Assembly: GCF_022024055.1 (NCBI RefSeq)
Contig: NZ_CP091789.1
Span: 141,046-205,045, forward strand
Length of the DNA stretch: 64,000 bases
Reading direction: 5' to 3'
DNA from: Prevotella sp. E2-28
GTDB taxonomy: Bacteria > Bacteroidota > Bacteroidia > Bacteroidales > Bacteroidaceae
Shown: positions 17,723 to 27,101 of the stretch, piece by piece
Layout: each line of letters opens with the position of its first letter
Numbering within the stretch: the stretch's first letter is position 1
The notes under the pieces: model-generated
Database searches by the model: none
Told to the model about the DNA's origin: nothing
What the model saw: only the letters and a program-made list of their open reading frames with translations
Position numbers and translations under genes: made by a program

Positions 17723-20452
17723 TTATTTCATTAATTTCTTTCCTAAATGTATTTCATCGCCAACTATTTGAATTTTATATTTATCTATGACATCTGAAGA
17801 AACGAGGCATAACCCCATACGCTTACATTCCTTAATGAGAATATTAAGTTCTGACTTTTGACTCTTGCGGGATTCCATTATCGCAGCCATATACTCAACA
17901 GGATAATTAGCTTTGAGATATGCAGTCTGATAGGCAATCCATGTATAGCAGACTGCATGAGACTTGTTAAAGGCATAGCAACCGAAATGTTCCCAATCTT
18001 TCCATATCTTTTCCAATATTCTGGGATTATGTCCATTCTTCTTTCCTCTCTCAATGAACTGGGGTTTTAGTACATCTATGATATCTTTTTTCCTTTTACC
18101 CATAGCTTTGCGCAGGATGTCACTTTCTTCTCTGGTAAAATCTGCAAGCAGACGGGAGAGCATCATTATCTGCTCCTGATACACAGTTACACCATAAGTA
18201 TCTTTTAGATATTTCTCCATACATGGAATGTCATAGGTAATTTTGTCTCTTCCATTCTTTTTTGATACGAATGCTGGAATGTAGTCCATCGGACCTGGGC
18301 GATAAAGAGCATTCAAAGCAACAAGGTCATCAAACACTGTTGGCAGGAGGTAACGAAGCCACTTTCTCATGCTTGAAGATTCAAACTGGAAAACACCAAT
18401 GGTATTACCTTGTTGATATAGTTCAAAAGTATTGGGATCGTCTATAGGAATCTCATCCAAATTGATGTCAATTCCACGAGAATATTTAATGTTCAAGAGA
18501 GCTGTCTTTATTTCTGAAAGTGTTTTCAGTCCTAAAAAGTCCATCTTCACAAGGCCAGCAGACTCAATGCGCATTCCATCATACTGGGTACAGACAATAC
18601 TATTCCCTTTCTCATCTGGATTGTCAGTAGTAAATACAGGAGCCCAGTCGTTTATTGGGCCTTGACTGACAACAAACCCACAAGCATGAACACCTGTTCC
18701 ACAAATCGCTCCTTCCAGTATTTTAGAATACTTGATTAGATTCCTCATAGCTGGTTTCCGTGACTTTTCTGCCTTTTTAAAGGCTGGGACGGTAAGACAG
18801 ATGTTCGTCATATTCATTCTCATCCAATTCGGCAGATATGGAGGTATCTCTTCGCATAAGGATTCCGACACTGAATCTGGGATTTTTTCCAGTTTAGCTA
18901 CATTCTTGATGACTCTTTGGGGGTACATTGTTGCGAATGTGACAATATGGGCACAACAATCCTTCCCATACTTGTCTTCAAGATATTTATGAGCTAGAAA
19001 ACGTCCTTCTTCATCAAAGTCTATGTCAATATCAGGTAATACATCTCGATTCAAATTGATAAAACGCTCAAATAGCAAATCGTATTTCAAAGGATCTATC
19101 CTAGTTATTCCTAAGCAGAATGAGACCAAGCAACCTGCTGCAGAACCACGACCTGGTCCAACCATCACACCATAGTTATTTCTCAACGAGTTTACAAGAT
19201 CCTGCATTATCAGGAAGTATCTGGAGAACCCTTTTGTCTTTATGACATGTAACTCGAACCGAAGTCTGTCCTCCACATCTGACGGCAAAGGTTTTCCATA
19301 TATCTGATATGCTCTATCTATGGAAATCTTTTCCAGATAGTCATGCTCTAACATAATCTGATATAACTCGTTTATTCCTCCTAATCGGTTAATCCTTTCG
19401 ATGCATTCTATTTCAGACATGCAATTTTCACCATTTTCATCACAAGAAAAATCATGCAGAAGAGATTCTTCTGTATATTTCTCGCGCCACTCCTTTTCTG
19501 TTCCGAATTCAGTTGGAATTGGATATGCTGGCAATACAGGCTTATGATCGATGCTGTATAGCTCAATCTTATTCAGTATATCAAGTGTATTGGATAATGC
19601 CTCTGGAATATCCTCGAAAACAGTGGCCATCTCATCATAAGTTTTAAGCCATTCCTGCTTAGAATAATAGGTTCTATTTGGTTCTTCAAGTTCTTTACCT
19701 GTTCCCAAACAGATCAATCTGTCATGAGCTTCTGCCTGGTCTTGATTAGTAAAATGAACATCATTTGTGCAAACCACTTTAATACCATACTCTTTGGCAA
19801 GTTGCTTTAACTGTCGGTTAACCTTCTCTTGACACTTGTATTTTTCTCGATCGGCAATGATGGATGAGTCTTTCACCTCATGGCGTTCCAACTCCAGATA
19901 ATAATCATCACCAAATACCCCATGGTACCATTCAATAGCTTCACGAGTACCGATAATATCATCATTTAAAAGTTTAATAGGAACTTCACCTGCAAGGCAT
20001 CCCGATAGAACTATCAGGCCCTCATGATATTTCTCTAACTCTTTACGGTCTGTGCGAGGCCTCATGAAGAACCCGTCCGTCCAGGAATTACTGACTATTT
20101 TGATAAGATTCCTATAACCTCGCTCATTTTTGGCCAATACTGTCAGGTGATAGCCCCCAAGGTCTTTAGGAAATGCTTTATGATCCTTAGTGCCGTTCTT
20201 TGTAACATACAATTCACAGCCGAAGATGGGCTTAAAAGGGTCTATACCTTTCGCCTCACGTTCTTTATTGAGTCTATTCACATAGTCATAAAAGTCTTTG
20301 ATGCCAAACATATTTCCATGGTCTGTCAATGCCATGCCAGGCATACCACATTCTATGGCCTTGTCCACGAGATTCCTTACGCTTGATAGAGCATCATAAA
20401 TTGAATAATGTGAATGTACATGTAGGTGTACGAAGTTTTTTAAACTATCCAT
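17723..20452 (-). CDS. dnaE: DNA polymerase III alpha subunit, C-terminally short
   Basis: The 909-residue product has an N-terminal PHP domain with FVHLHVHSHYS and LTDHGN, retaining the His/Asp metal ligands of an active PHP exonuclease-like site. The C-family palm has PDIDIDFDEEGR near 472 and KMDFLGLKTL near 636, carrying the catalytic aspartates. It ends at DEIHLGKKLMK, about where the tandem helix-hairpin-helix, beta-clamp-binding and OB domains of a normal DnaE (about 1160 aa) would begin. The stop is followed at once by operator A, so no frameshifted remainder is visible. ATG at 20452 is chosen because it gives the usual N-terminus and follows promoter B. Likely an accessory polymerase acting without direct clamp binding (inference). 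Confidence 0.9.
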   Translation of the reverse strand: MDSLKNFVHLHVHSHYSIYDALSSVRNLVDKAIECGMPGMALTDHGNMFGIKDFYDYVNRLNKEREAKGIDPFKPIFGCELYVTKNGTKDHKAFPKDLGGYHLTVLAKNERGYRNLIKIVSNSWTDGFFMRPRTDRKELEKYHEGLIVLSGCLAGEVPIKLLNDDIIGTREAIEWYHGVFGDDYYLELERHEVKDSSIIADREKYKCQEKVNRQLKQLAKEYGIKVVCTNDVHFTNQDQAEAHDRLICLGTGKELEEPNRTYYSKQEWLKTYDEMATVFEDIPEALSNTLDILNKIELYSIDHKPVLPAYPIPTEFGTEKEWREKYTEESLLHDFSCDENGENCMSEIECIERINRLGGINELYQIMLEHDYLEKISIDRAYQIYGKPLPSDVEDRLRFELHVIKTKGFSRYFLIMQDLVNSLRNNYGVMVGPGRGSAAGCLVSFCLGITRIDPLKYDLLFERFINLNRDVLPDIDIDFDEEGRFLAHKYLEDKYGKDCCAHIVTFATMYPQRVIKNVAKLEKIPDSVSESLCEEIPPYLPNWMRMNMTNICLTVPAFKKAEKSRKPAMRNLIKYSKILEGAICGTGVHACGFVVSQGPINDWAPVFTTDNPDEKGNSIVCTQYDGMRIESAGLVKMDFLGLKTLSEIKTALLNIKYSRGIDINLDEIPIDDPNTFELYQQGNTIGVFQFESSSMRKWLRYLLPTVFDDLVALNALYRPGPMDYIPAFVSKKNGRDKITYDIPCMEKYLKDTYGVTVYQEQIMMLSRLLADFTREESDILRKAMGKRKKDIIDVLKPQFIERGKKNGHNPRILEKIWKDWEHFGCYAFNKSHAVCYTWIAYQTAYLKANYPVEYMAAIMESRKSQKSELNILIKECKRMGLCLVSSDVIDKYKIQIVGDEIHLGKKLMK

Positions 20453-20512
20453 ATTTGCTGTTTTTATATATGTTAAACTTGAATTACTTATTATATAATA
20501 CGAATGAGACTG

Positions 20513-20549
20513 CAAAGCTAAAACAAAGATGTGTCTATCTGGGGCAGAT
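20513..20549 (-). promoter_or_regulatory. Regulon promoter B: -7 box plus dyad operator, upstream of dnaE
   Basis: Read leftward, the operator is ATCTGCC-n7-GACACAT (20529-20549); 9 bp after the inner six bases lies TAGCTTTG (20513-20520). The gene start is at 20452, giving a leader of about 55 nt. Same geometry as sites A, C, D and E. Confidence 0.75.
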
Positions 20550-20562
20550 GTGGTGAGTTTTA

Positions 20563-21183
20563 TTATTTCTTCATCAAAAACATATAGAAGTCCCAGTATT
20601 TAGAGACTGCCATATCTTGAATCTTATTCTGTTGTTCTGCATCTTCTCCAATCAACATTGAAAGATAATTCCAAAAAGACTTCCGGTGATGGTGGTGTTT
20701 TAAATGAGCCATTTCGTGCAGTATTACTACGTCCATCAATCTATTGGGAAATATTACAATAATGGGGGAGAGCCTGATATAATTCGAATGGGTACACTGT
20801 CCTAAAACACCTTTTCGCAGTTTCTTAACTACAATCCCGTTTGCATAAAGGTTATGTAGGGATTCCAGCTCATGTAACCTTTGGGGTAAAACCTTCTTTG
20901 CCCTCAGAACAATGTGGTCACGAATAGTCTCCCTAAGCCATTTTTGAATACGAATATTCTCAAACTTAGTTTGATTAGTATATAAAAAGTCTAGCCCAGA
21001 GTTGCCTTCCCTAACAATCGCATGAATACAATTCGTTCCATAACCGTATACCAGCCTTTCCTTGTCATATAATTCATTCAGTTCCAAATCGCATGTATCA
21101 CAAAGATGCCATTCTACACTAAAGGATGGAAAGTTCAGACGGAATCTTGGGTTAATCCAATATAGAGGTGTTCTTTTGCTCAT
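20563..21183 (-). CDS. YgjP/DUF45-type zinc metallopeptidase
   Basis: The 206-residue protein contains VVILHEMAHLKHHHH near residue 154 (HExxH zinc site with a following His-rich segment), preceded by GVLGQCTHSNYIRLSP, the pattern of the YgjP/SprT-like metal-dependent hydrolase family. The N-terminal part carries a CDTC pair. The substrate is unknown; the family includes proteases of DNA-bound proteins and UTP-pyrophosphatase-type enzymes. An ATG at 21183 overlaps the viaA stop as ATGA and is preferred over an ATG three codons earlier. It is the last gene of the AAA-ravA-viaA operon, so it probably works with that chaperone pair. Confidence 0.8.
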   Translation of the reverse strand: MSKRTPLYWINPRFRLNFPSFSVEWHLCDTCDLELNELYDKERLVYGYGTNCIHAIVREGNSGLDFLYTNQTKFENIRIQKWLRETIRDHIVLRAKKVLPQRLHELESLHNLYANGIVVKKLRKGVLGQCTHSNYIRLSPIIVIFPNRLMDVVILHEMAHLKHHHHRKSFWNYLSMLIGEDAEQQNKIQDMAVSKYWDFYMFLMKK

Positions 21184-22532
21184 ACTTTCCATATTCGATC
21201 TAATATATCATCATATCCGGAAACGGTACTCTCTATCTGCAAGCCATAAAACCTTGTTCCTTTGTTGTGTTCTATTTCCATTTGTTCCAACGTTTTGGTT
21301 CTTGGCGGTGGAAAATAGAAATCGCTAATAATAAGGACATCGGCCATCGAATAACTGTCGGTGTTTAGCATCTTCAAAGCGTTTTTTATCATATCCTCCC
21401 CGTCAGTACCTCCTGTAAATGGATTATTCAGGAAACGATTCAACCGGCTCCATGAACCAGGTCGGGATAAATCCATACACTCAGCTCTGACAGAAAAAGT
21501 TATTAAGAAACATTTTCTTTTTTGTTTCTTGGCCATTCTAAGAAGCTGAAGCAAGAGACAACGGGCAACTTTTTCTGGCCTACCTGACATAGAACCACTG
21601 GTATCAAGACTGACAATAATTGGACCTTTTTCTAATCTCGGCTTTTTATTACGTTTCTTCTCAGTCTTTTCTACACTCTCTTGTTTGGGCTTGTTGGCAA
21701 AAAGCTGCAGTTGGCGTGAAGCATATTTCAGGTAAAACAGATCCTCTGTTCCTTTATCTGCTAGGATTGTAGTTTCCATCGGCAGGAGATGCTGTAAGTC
21801 ATTTCCTACAGATACTTGCTCTATCTCGACAGCAGGTGTTGGCGGTGAGGGTAATAGTGGCATATAACTTTTTACTGTCTCGTCATATTCGTCATCTCGT
21901 TCAGGCTGTTCCCTTCCGATGATACGAACTATATCTACCAACTGCGGGTAGGAATAGAAAGCTTTTTCTATTTTCTTACGCTGTTTAAAGTCAGTATTTC
22001 CGTGTTCTTTAACGCCCTTTTCCCATTTTTCTCTATTAAACTCAATGATTTCGACTTTCTTTTTTCGGGCAAGTTCGTCACAAGCTTTATCCCAATCAGA
22101 CAATAAAGAGGAAAAGACTGCATCAAGATCTTGACTTTTCATTTGTTCAACATAGCCGTCAATGTTCACTTCTTCTGGGGCATATTCCCTTGTGATAGTG
22201 CTATACACATCTTTCCACATGTTTCTCTTTTGGTCAATGTCTGCATCTGCAAAGACTACGATGTAGGACTTTTCACGTTGATGCGCCTTTTCTATTGGCT
22301 GGAACAGTTCCAACATAGCCTCCAAGAACTTCATAACCTCCTCTTTCAAGAGTTCCTTCCATACAGGATCCTGACTGTCGAGCTGCGGATTTTCATCAAT
22401 CGTCTGCTGCAAGAAGCCTCCTAACAGGTCTTCTTGCGGGATGTTATCTGGCATTCGGCCTCTTTCCATATAGAAGTCGAAAGCATCGTCATATTCCTTT
22501 AACCTGTTGGCTATTTCTGTTTCATTCATCAT
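21180..22532 (-). CDS. viaA: ViaA-like von Willebrand factor A protein
   Basis: The protein has a long helical N-terminal region and a C-terminal VWA domain (about 300-450). The MIDAS motif DTSGSMSGRP is near residue 308, and VLIISDFYFPPPRT follows. The length (450 aa) and SMSGRPEKVARCLLLQL core match ViaA, the partner of the MoxR-type ATPase RavA. In E. coli the pair acts near the inner membrane on respiratory complexes. The gene overlaps the end of ravA by 4 bp (ATGA), so the two are translationally coupled. Its last codons overlap the metallopeptidase start, making a three-gene unit. RavA-ViaA with an attached peptidase gene is unusual to my knowledge. Confidence 0.85.
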   Translation of the reverse strand: MMNETEIANRLKEYDDAFDFYMERGRMPDNIPQEDLLGGFLQQTIDENPQLDSQDPVWKELLKEEVMKFLEAMLELFQPIEKAHQREKSYIVVFADADIDQKRNMWKDVYSTITREYAPEEVNIDGYVEQMKSQDLDAVFSSLLSDWDKACDELARKKKVEIIEFNREKWEKGVKEHGNTDFKQRKKIEKAFYSYPQLVDIVRIIGREQPERDDEYDETVKSYMPLLPSPPTPAVEIEQVSVGNDLQHLLPMETTILADKGTEDLFYLKYASRQLQLFANKPKQESVEKTEKKRNKKPRLEKGPIIVSLDTSGSMSGRPEKVARCLLLQLLRMAKKQKRKCFLITFSVRAECMDLSRPGSWSRLNRFLNNPFTGGTDGEDMIKNALKMLNTDSYSMADVLIISDFYFPPPRTKTLEQMEIEHNKGTRFYGLQIESTVSGYDDILDRIWKV

Positions 22533-24079
22533 ATGAGCGATTCTGCATTGGTAGCTTTAACTTGAAGTTCATTCAATCGCTTATCACAATTGACCATGTA
22601 TTTCTTAACCACAGTCAGATCATCATCCGACAAGAACAGATGCTTAGTTTTCGAAAACATTTCCTGTAATTGAGCCAGTTTAGGACGTAAATCCTTTTGG
22701 ATGATATTCAGGGTGACTGTAGCAACATTGGCTGGAATAATACCTGGATTATCGAATAATCCCAGACCATCCTGCGCACTCTTCCGTTCAAAGGCATAAG
22801 CTGTTCCATTGATAATTATGCCTCCTTGGCACTTGGTCAGTTTTACCTTCATCGATTTTGCTCCAGTTTTTGTTTTGTAATCATACGGTGTGCCTGTGTA
22901 GATGGCATGAACTATCCACGCTTTCTTGTCCTGGTCATAGAACAGAATGCCATCCATAGAGCGGTGTATTTCGACGTGACTATAATCTGGTTTAAAGAAC
23001 AGACATTTCCCATTAGGATGGTTACGTAGCTGATAATAGAAGTAGTTTACTTGCTTATACTCATCGTCTGCAGCTCGATTTGTCTGAGCAACAGTTTGTG
23101 AGTTCTTTTTAAGGGCAGCTTCAATCTCCTTGGTTTGTTTATCTATATTGAAATCAATTACCGCCGTTATACTTCGACTCACAATATCAATGGTAGCAGG
23201 AATCGTTTCTGCCTTATTCCATAGACATGAAAACAACAGCGGAACGTCAGTTACATCAATCGTCTTGCGTCCATTAAGGAAAGCAGACGCTTGCATCAGA
23301 TGAAAGCACTTTTTCCATCGACGGTCAGAGATATAGAAGTCCATTTCATTATTATCCTCTTTTTTTCCTTCTTCTTTTAAGAATTTCCGAATATAGGAAA
23401 CAACATTGCAAACATCGTCAGGAATCGTTACTTCATCGATCTTTTCCTGCCACTCATGATAGATTTCGTCTGTTATCTGCAAATCAAACGGCACATCAAT
23501 GGTTTTCAATGGTTTCTGCCTAATCATTTTGAAAAACGTTGATTCGCTCTTGATACAATTAGAAACCATCCTGACTAGAAATCTATCCCATAGCGCTTCC
23601 AATCCTTCATCCTCTGCAGGCAACTCATTACTGGCTGCAATCAAAGCTTTCATCGGGAGTCGGATGATATTACGTCCATTCTGGAAAATCTTCTCGTTGA
23701 TAGCAGTCAGTAAGGCATTTTGGATAGAGGGACCGGCTTTCCATATCTCATCGAGGAAAACGACATCTGCAGTAGGTAGAAAACCATCAACAACACGTTC
23801 ATACTTATCTTCATTCTTTAAAAGGGAAATAGATACAGGGCCAAATATCTCATCTGGCGTACTGAAGCGTGACATAAGATATTCAAATGATTTCCCTCCA
23901 CGGAAAATAAGTTTCAACCTTCTGGCCACAAGACTTTTTGCTGTGCCTGGAGGTCCTAACAAGAATATACTTTCACCTGCAACAGCACATAGCAACGACA
24001 TCGCTAAGATGTGTTGCTTCTCATAGATCCCCTCAGATATTATCTTTATAAGGGACTTTATATGTATGTCCTCCTTCAT
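22529..24079 (-). CDS. ravA: RavA-like MoxR-family AAA+ ATPase
   Basis: The 516-residue protein closely follows RavA. Walker A is GPPGTAKS (42-49), followed by FEYLMSRFSTPDEIFGP. Walker B is VVFLDEIWKAG (106 on), then ALLTAINEKIFQNG and sensor LIAASNELP. The C-terminal 200 residues have coiled and beta segments in the place of RavA's LARA region. RavA hexamers act with ViaA as a chaperone-like remodelling machine. It follows the FtsZ-CTD-like gene by 95 bp, a gap with a weak TAATTTTG box, so it may have its own promoter as well as transcription from site C. Confidence 0.88.
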   Translation of the reverse strand: MKEDIHIKSLIKIISEGIYEKQHILAMSLLCAVAGESIFLLGPPGTAKSLVARRLKLIFRGGKSFEYLMSRFSTPDEIFGPVSISLLKNEDKYERVVDGFLPTADVVFLDEIWKAGPSIQNALLTAINEKIFQNGRNIIRLPMKALIAASNELPAEDEGLEALWDRFLVRMVSNCIKSESTFFKMIRQKPLKTIDVPFDLQITDEIYHEWQEKIDEVTIPDDVCNVVSYIRKFLKEEGKKEDNNEMDFYISDRRWKKCFHLMQASAFLNGRKTIDVTDVPLLFSCLWNKAETIPATIDIVSRSITAVIDFNIDKQTKEIEAALKKNSQTVAQTNRAADDEYKQVNYFYYQLRNHPNGKCLFFKPDYSHVEIHRSMDGILFYDQDKKAWIVHAIYTGTPYDYKTKTGAKSMKVKLTKCQGGIIINGTAYAFERKSAQDGLGLFDNPGIIPANVATVTLNIIQKDLRPKLAQLQEMFSKTKHLFLSDDDLTVVKKYMVNCDKRLNELQVKATNAESLI

Positions 24080-24101
24080 ATGCTATCAAATTTTAATGCG
24101 A

Positions 24102-24109
24102 CAAAATTA
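24102..24109 (-). promoter_or_regulatory. Possible internal promoter before ravA
   Basis: TAATTTTG (leftward) matches TAnnTTTG and lies 22 bp before the ravA ATG in a 95-bp gap. No clear -33 TTTG and no regulon dyad is present, so it is only a candidate constitutive promoter. Confidence 0.35.
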
Positions 24110-24174
24110 CTCTATATTTTGGTTTTAGCTGCATCCTAATTCATCACAAGCCTTGCGAACTGGAATAATTATTG

Positions 24175-24603
24175 TCAGCAACTACATACCAACATTAATA
24201 ACACTTTCTCGTCCAGACTATTATCGTACCCCATTCCCCATCTGATTTCTACGCCATTTGGAAACAGCTTGATAACGTCATGGATATAACGAAGTTCTTC
24301 CATAAGAAGAGGATGTTTCTGCGATGTACTAACCAGCAGAACAACTTTATTATAGCATCCGAAATCAATGGATGCATATTCTGTGAGTTCACGAAGTATA
24401 GACTCCATGCGACTCTCATTAGTTCGAGGGAAGGAGTTTATTCTACGTTTAAGCACAACCTGCTCCTTGTATAGATATATCAGGTCGCTTTTGTCTAAAC
24501 GAACCAAAGTTGCTTGCTCCACAATCTGTTGAATCAATTCATCAATCTCTGGCTTACTACCTCTGAGGTTTAAAAAGCGTGTCTCGTTTACCGTCTGCTC
24601 CAT
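24175..24603 (-). CDS. FtsZ/tubulin C-terminal-domain-like protein without GTPase domain
   Basis: The 142-residue protein ends with a segment that aligns almost without gaps to the C-terminal half of FtsZ: YNKVVLLVSTSQKHPLLMEE, a helix IHDVIKLF, then VEIRWGMGYDNSLDEKVLL followed by MLVCSC. FtsZ has at the same places a hydrophobic strand, helix H10-type sequence and IIxG-x-x-x-D-x-x-L-x-x-x-[IL]-x-V-x-V-[IV]-A-T. The N-terminal part is helical. No GTP-binding GGGTGTG motif exists, so this would be a domain without the GTPase. It lies between the AAA+ ATPase and ravA in operon C. A role in binding tubulin-like or division proteins is inferred; the fold assignment is by eye. Confidence 0.55.
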   Translation of the reverse strand: MEQTVNETRFLNLRGSKPEIDELIQQIVEQATLVRLDKSDLIYLYKEQVVLKRRINSFPRTNESRMESILRELTEYASIDFGCYNKVVLLVSTSQKHPLLMEELRYIHDVIKLFPNGVEIRWGMGYDNSLDEKVLLMLVCSC

Positions 24604-24616
24604 ATATTATTATCAT

Positions 24617-26269
24617 TTAAAAACCAATCTTTCTTTGCTCTTTTTTCTCTAATCGTTCATTGTCACAGTGAATTGACAGCGTTTCAAGAACATTACTTGA
24701 AGAACCATGAAGTATGTTATCTATAGCATAATGACGTGCTATGTTTTCTATCTGGCCACCACTGAAATCGTACTTCACAGCCAAAGCATGGGTGTCAGCC
24801 TCTGAGAGAGTTGGAATCATCTCACGCCAGATGCTCATACGCGCCTCTATAGTAGGTTTGGTGAATTTTATCTTATAGAGGAAGCGACGTTCAAAGGCCT
24901 TATCCATATTCTGTGCTAAATTGGTTGTAGCTATCAGAATACCATCAAGAGTTTCCATTTCCTGAAGAATAATATTTTGAATGGAATTCTCCATCTTGTC
25001 AACAGCACGTTCAGCACCTTCCTGACGTTTACCAATAATAGCATCTGCCTCATTGAACAATAGGACAGGAGTCAACTTAGACTCCCTTACCTTGTTTCGA
25101 TAGTTATCGAATAGGGCTTTAATGTTCTTCTCGCTCTCACCAACCCACATACTTTTTATTTCAGAGATATTCACTTGCATGATGTCACGACCAGTCTCCT
25201 TGGCAAGCTGCAGGACTGTTTCGGTTTTACCAGTACCAGGCATTCCATAGAAAAGACACGTGAAGCCACATCTGAAACCAGACTCTTTGAGACGGTTCCG
25301 GATTTCTTGATAATGGTCATCATTCAACAGCTGCGTTAGTTCTGACACCTGTTTTCTAACTTCTTCGTCGTAATAGAGCTTTTTTATTGCAATATCATCT
25401 GCCTTTAGGAGTCCGGCCTTCTTTTGATTAGTATTCAGTGAAGATAGATTCAACTCCTCAAATAAAGTTCGCTTGGCTTCCATTGTCATTCGGAACGATT
25501 CTCTATTGACAAAGCCATCGTCGTTATTATATTCAATCATCTTGGCAGATAATAGAATATGTTCCCCTGCGTTCAAAGATGACTTTATTCGATTCCATCT
25601 GCGCTTATCAAATAGAAAATCCAAGTCGTGATATCCAATATTGTCATCGCTGTTATTAACAAACAGATGGGAAAACAAAATTAAAAGGAGTTCATCTTCA
25701 ACATCAAAATTGAAACTCTTCAGTTTCTCCACAAAAATGAGGTTGGGATTATTTGTGAACAATTCTCTTATCTTTTCGCAAACGCCTTTTTCTGTGAGTT
25801 CATCGTTTTTTCTCATGTCAAAAATGTCTTCCAACTCAGCAAAAAGTTCTGCACAAGAAAGACCAGAAAGATCATCTGGTTTATACAACTCATTGTGTTG
25901 AAAAGCTTCTATGACCTTCATGGGAACACGATAAGAGCGGCCTCTTCTATCGCGGCAACATATTATAAGACCTCTTTTTTCCAATACGTCGATATCGTTC
26001 ATAAAACGAATAATTCTGGTGGTTCGACAGCCAAGAAAAGTACCAAAATCACTAATAGAAATACTGGAATCTTCACTATTATCAATAAATAGTGACATCA
26101 TTACACTTTGTTCCTTTGTAAGGTCTAGGGCTTCTGATAAGTATTTGATATACTTGCCTGCCTTACGAAAGAAATCCTTACTAAGTTGAGAATCTTTAGC
26201 CAACTCAACGATTTTTTCTACTGCCTGCAACAGATCCAACTCTTGCTTTTTTGATTGTTTTGCTGTCAT
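24617..26269 (-). CDS. AAA+ ATPase heading operon C
   Basis: The 550-residue protein has a helical and winged-helix-like N-terminal half (about 1-320) and a C-terminal AAA+ module. Walker A is GMPGTGKT near 341. Walker B-like LLFNEADAI near 403 keeps the catalytic Glu but has Asn where Asp is usual. Sensor IATTNLAQNMD and FERRF (arginine finger, near 460) follow. MWVGESEKNIKALF is the pore-loop/second-region type of Cdc48-like unfoldases, so protein remodelling is likely. The ATG at 26269 (MTAKQSKKQE) is chosen because an upstream in-frame ATG would include the promoter. It is transcribed from operator C and probably co-transcribed with the FtsZ-CTD-like gene, ravA, viaA and the peptidase. 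Confidence 0.85.
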   Translation of the reverse strand: MTAKQSKKQELDLLQAVEKIVELAKDSQLSKDFFRKAGKYIKYLSEALDLTKEQSVMMSLFIDNSEDSSISISDFGTFLGCRTTRIIRFMNDIDVLEKRGLIICCRDRRGRSYRVPMKVIEAFQHNELYKPDDLSGLSCAELFAELEDIFDMRKNDELTEKGVCEKIRELFTNNPNLIFVEKLKSFNFDVEDELLLILFSHLFVNNSDDNIGYHDLDFLFDKRRWNRIKSSLNAGEHILLSAKMIEYNNDDGFVNRESFRMTMEAKRTLFEELNLSSLNTNQKKAGLLKADDIAIKKLYYDEEVRKQVSELTQLLNDDHYQEIRNRLKESGFRCGFTCLFYGMPGTGKTETVLQLAKETGRDIMQVNISEIKSMWVGESEKNIKALFDNYRNKVRESKLTPVLLFNEADAIIGKRQEGAERAVDKMENSIQNIILQEMETLDGILIATTNLAQNMDKAFERRFLYKIKFTKPTIEARMSIWREMIPTLSEADTHALAVKYDFSGGQIENIARHYAIDNILHGSSSNVLETLSIHCDNERLEKKEQRKIGF

Positions 26270-26297
26270 AATTGAAGCTTTTTCATTAATCTTGCTG

Positions 26298-26334
26298 CAA
26301 AGGTAAAACGAAGATGTGCCTATTTGGGGCATAT
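26298..26334 (-). promoter_or_regulatory. Regulon promoter C: -7 box plus dyad operator
   Basis: Read leftward, ATATGCC-n7-GGCACAT (26314-26334) is a near-perfect dyad, with 9 bp between the inner GGCACA and TACCTTTG (26298-26305). The AAA+ gene starts at 26269. Same geometry as sites A, B, D and E. Confidence 0.85.
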
Positions 26335-26374
26335 CTTACATGATTTTGCGCAATCATCGCAATTTTTTCAGAAA

Positions 26375-27097
26375 TCAATCATAATAATCAGATTTATTCC
26401 AATCAAGATCATCACCGTAATCATCATTATTATATGTATTAGAGTCCACTTCTGCATTGACCTCTATGTTAAAATCACGAACCCACAAAAGATCAAAGAT
26501 AGAGAATTCCATATGACTATACAGATTGTGGAAAGGAAAGATAAGATGCATGTCTTCTGTCAATTTCCTGTCCAAACCTTCATTCCAATTATTCAATTTA
26601 TCATCTAAATATAGAACCTGATTTTCGGAGGGTATCTCTGGATCCCAGTTGCTAACACTGATTAAATCAACGCCATCCTCATATAAAGGGATATATTTGT
26701 CAATGGAGCCATTGAGAATAGCCCACATTTTCTTAGCTCTTATAGTCTGAACAGGATGAATTTTAGAGTATTCGTAGCCGAGGAAACACTTACCGGTCAC
26801 TTCAAAATCTCCAGTTATACCAGACTCGCTTACAGAATTAAACAATGTAACAACTCGTTTCCGTGTTTCAAGCACCTGTATGCGAAGAGCTTCATTGAAC
26901 TCAGCTAGCAATTGCTTATTGGTTTCATCAAGCACAAACATACTATTTAGAAGATGGCATCTTACTCCCAAAAGATGCTCTATGGCAAAGCCTTCAGGAC
27001 CATCGTAATGCTTTCTCTCATTAGCCATTTGGAGATTCAAAATCTCCAACTCCACATCACGAACAGCTGTAGTGTTGAAAATCTCTTGTACTGTCAT
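26375..27097 (-). CDS. Acidic hypothetical protein, third gene of operon D
   Basis: The 240-residue protein has no domain I can name. A helical N-terminal half (NLQMANERKHYDGPEGFAIE, ETRKRVVTLFNSVSES) is followed by a beta-rich part (YIPLYEDGVDLISVSNWDPE) and an extremely acidic Asn/Asp/Tyr tail ending in DDLDWNKSDYYD. It is soluble, with no signal peptide. Its start lies 4 bp after the ZapA-like gene's stop, and its end is only 40 bp from operator C. It is therefore the last gene of the D transcript and a probable regulon member. Confidence 0.65.
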   Translation of the reverse strand: MTVQEIFNTTAVRDVELEILNLQMANERKHYDGPEGFAIEHLLGVRCHLLNSMFVLDETNKQLLAEFNEALRIQVLETRKRVVTLFNSVSESGITGDFEVTGKCFLGYEYSKIHPVQTIRAKKMWAILNGSIDKYIPLYEDGVDLISVSNWDPEIPSENQVLYLDDKLNNWNEGLDRKLTEDMHLIFPFHNLYSHMEFSIFDLLWVRDFNIEVNAEVDSNTYNNDDYGDDLDWNKSDYYD

Positions 27098-27101
27098 ACA
27101 T

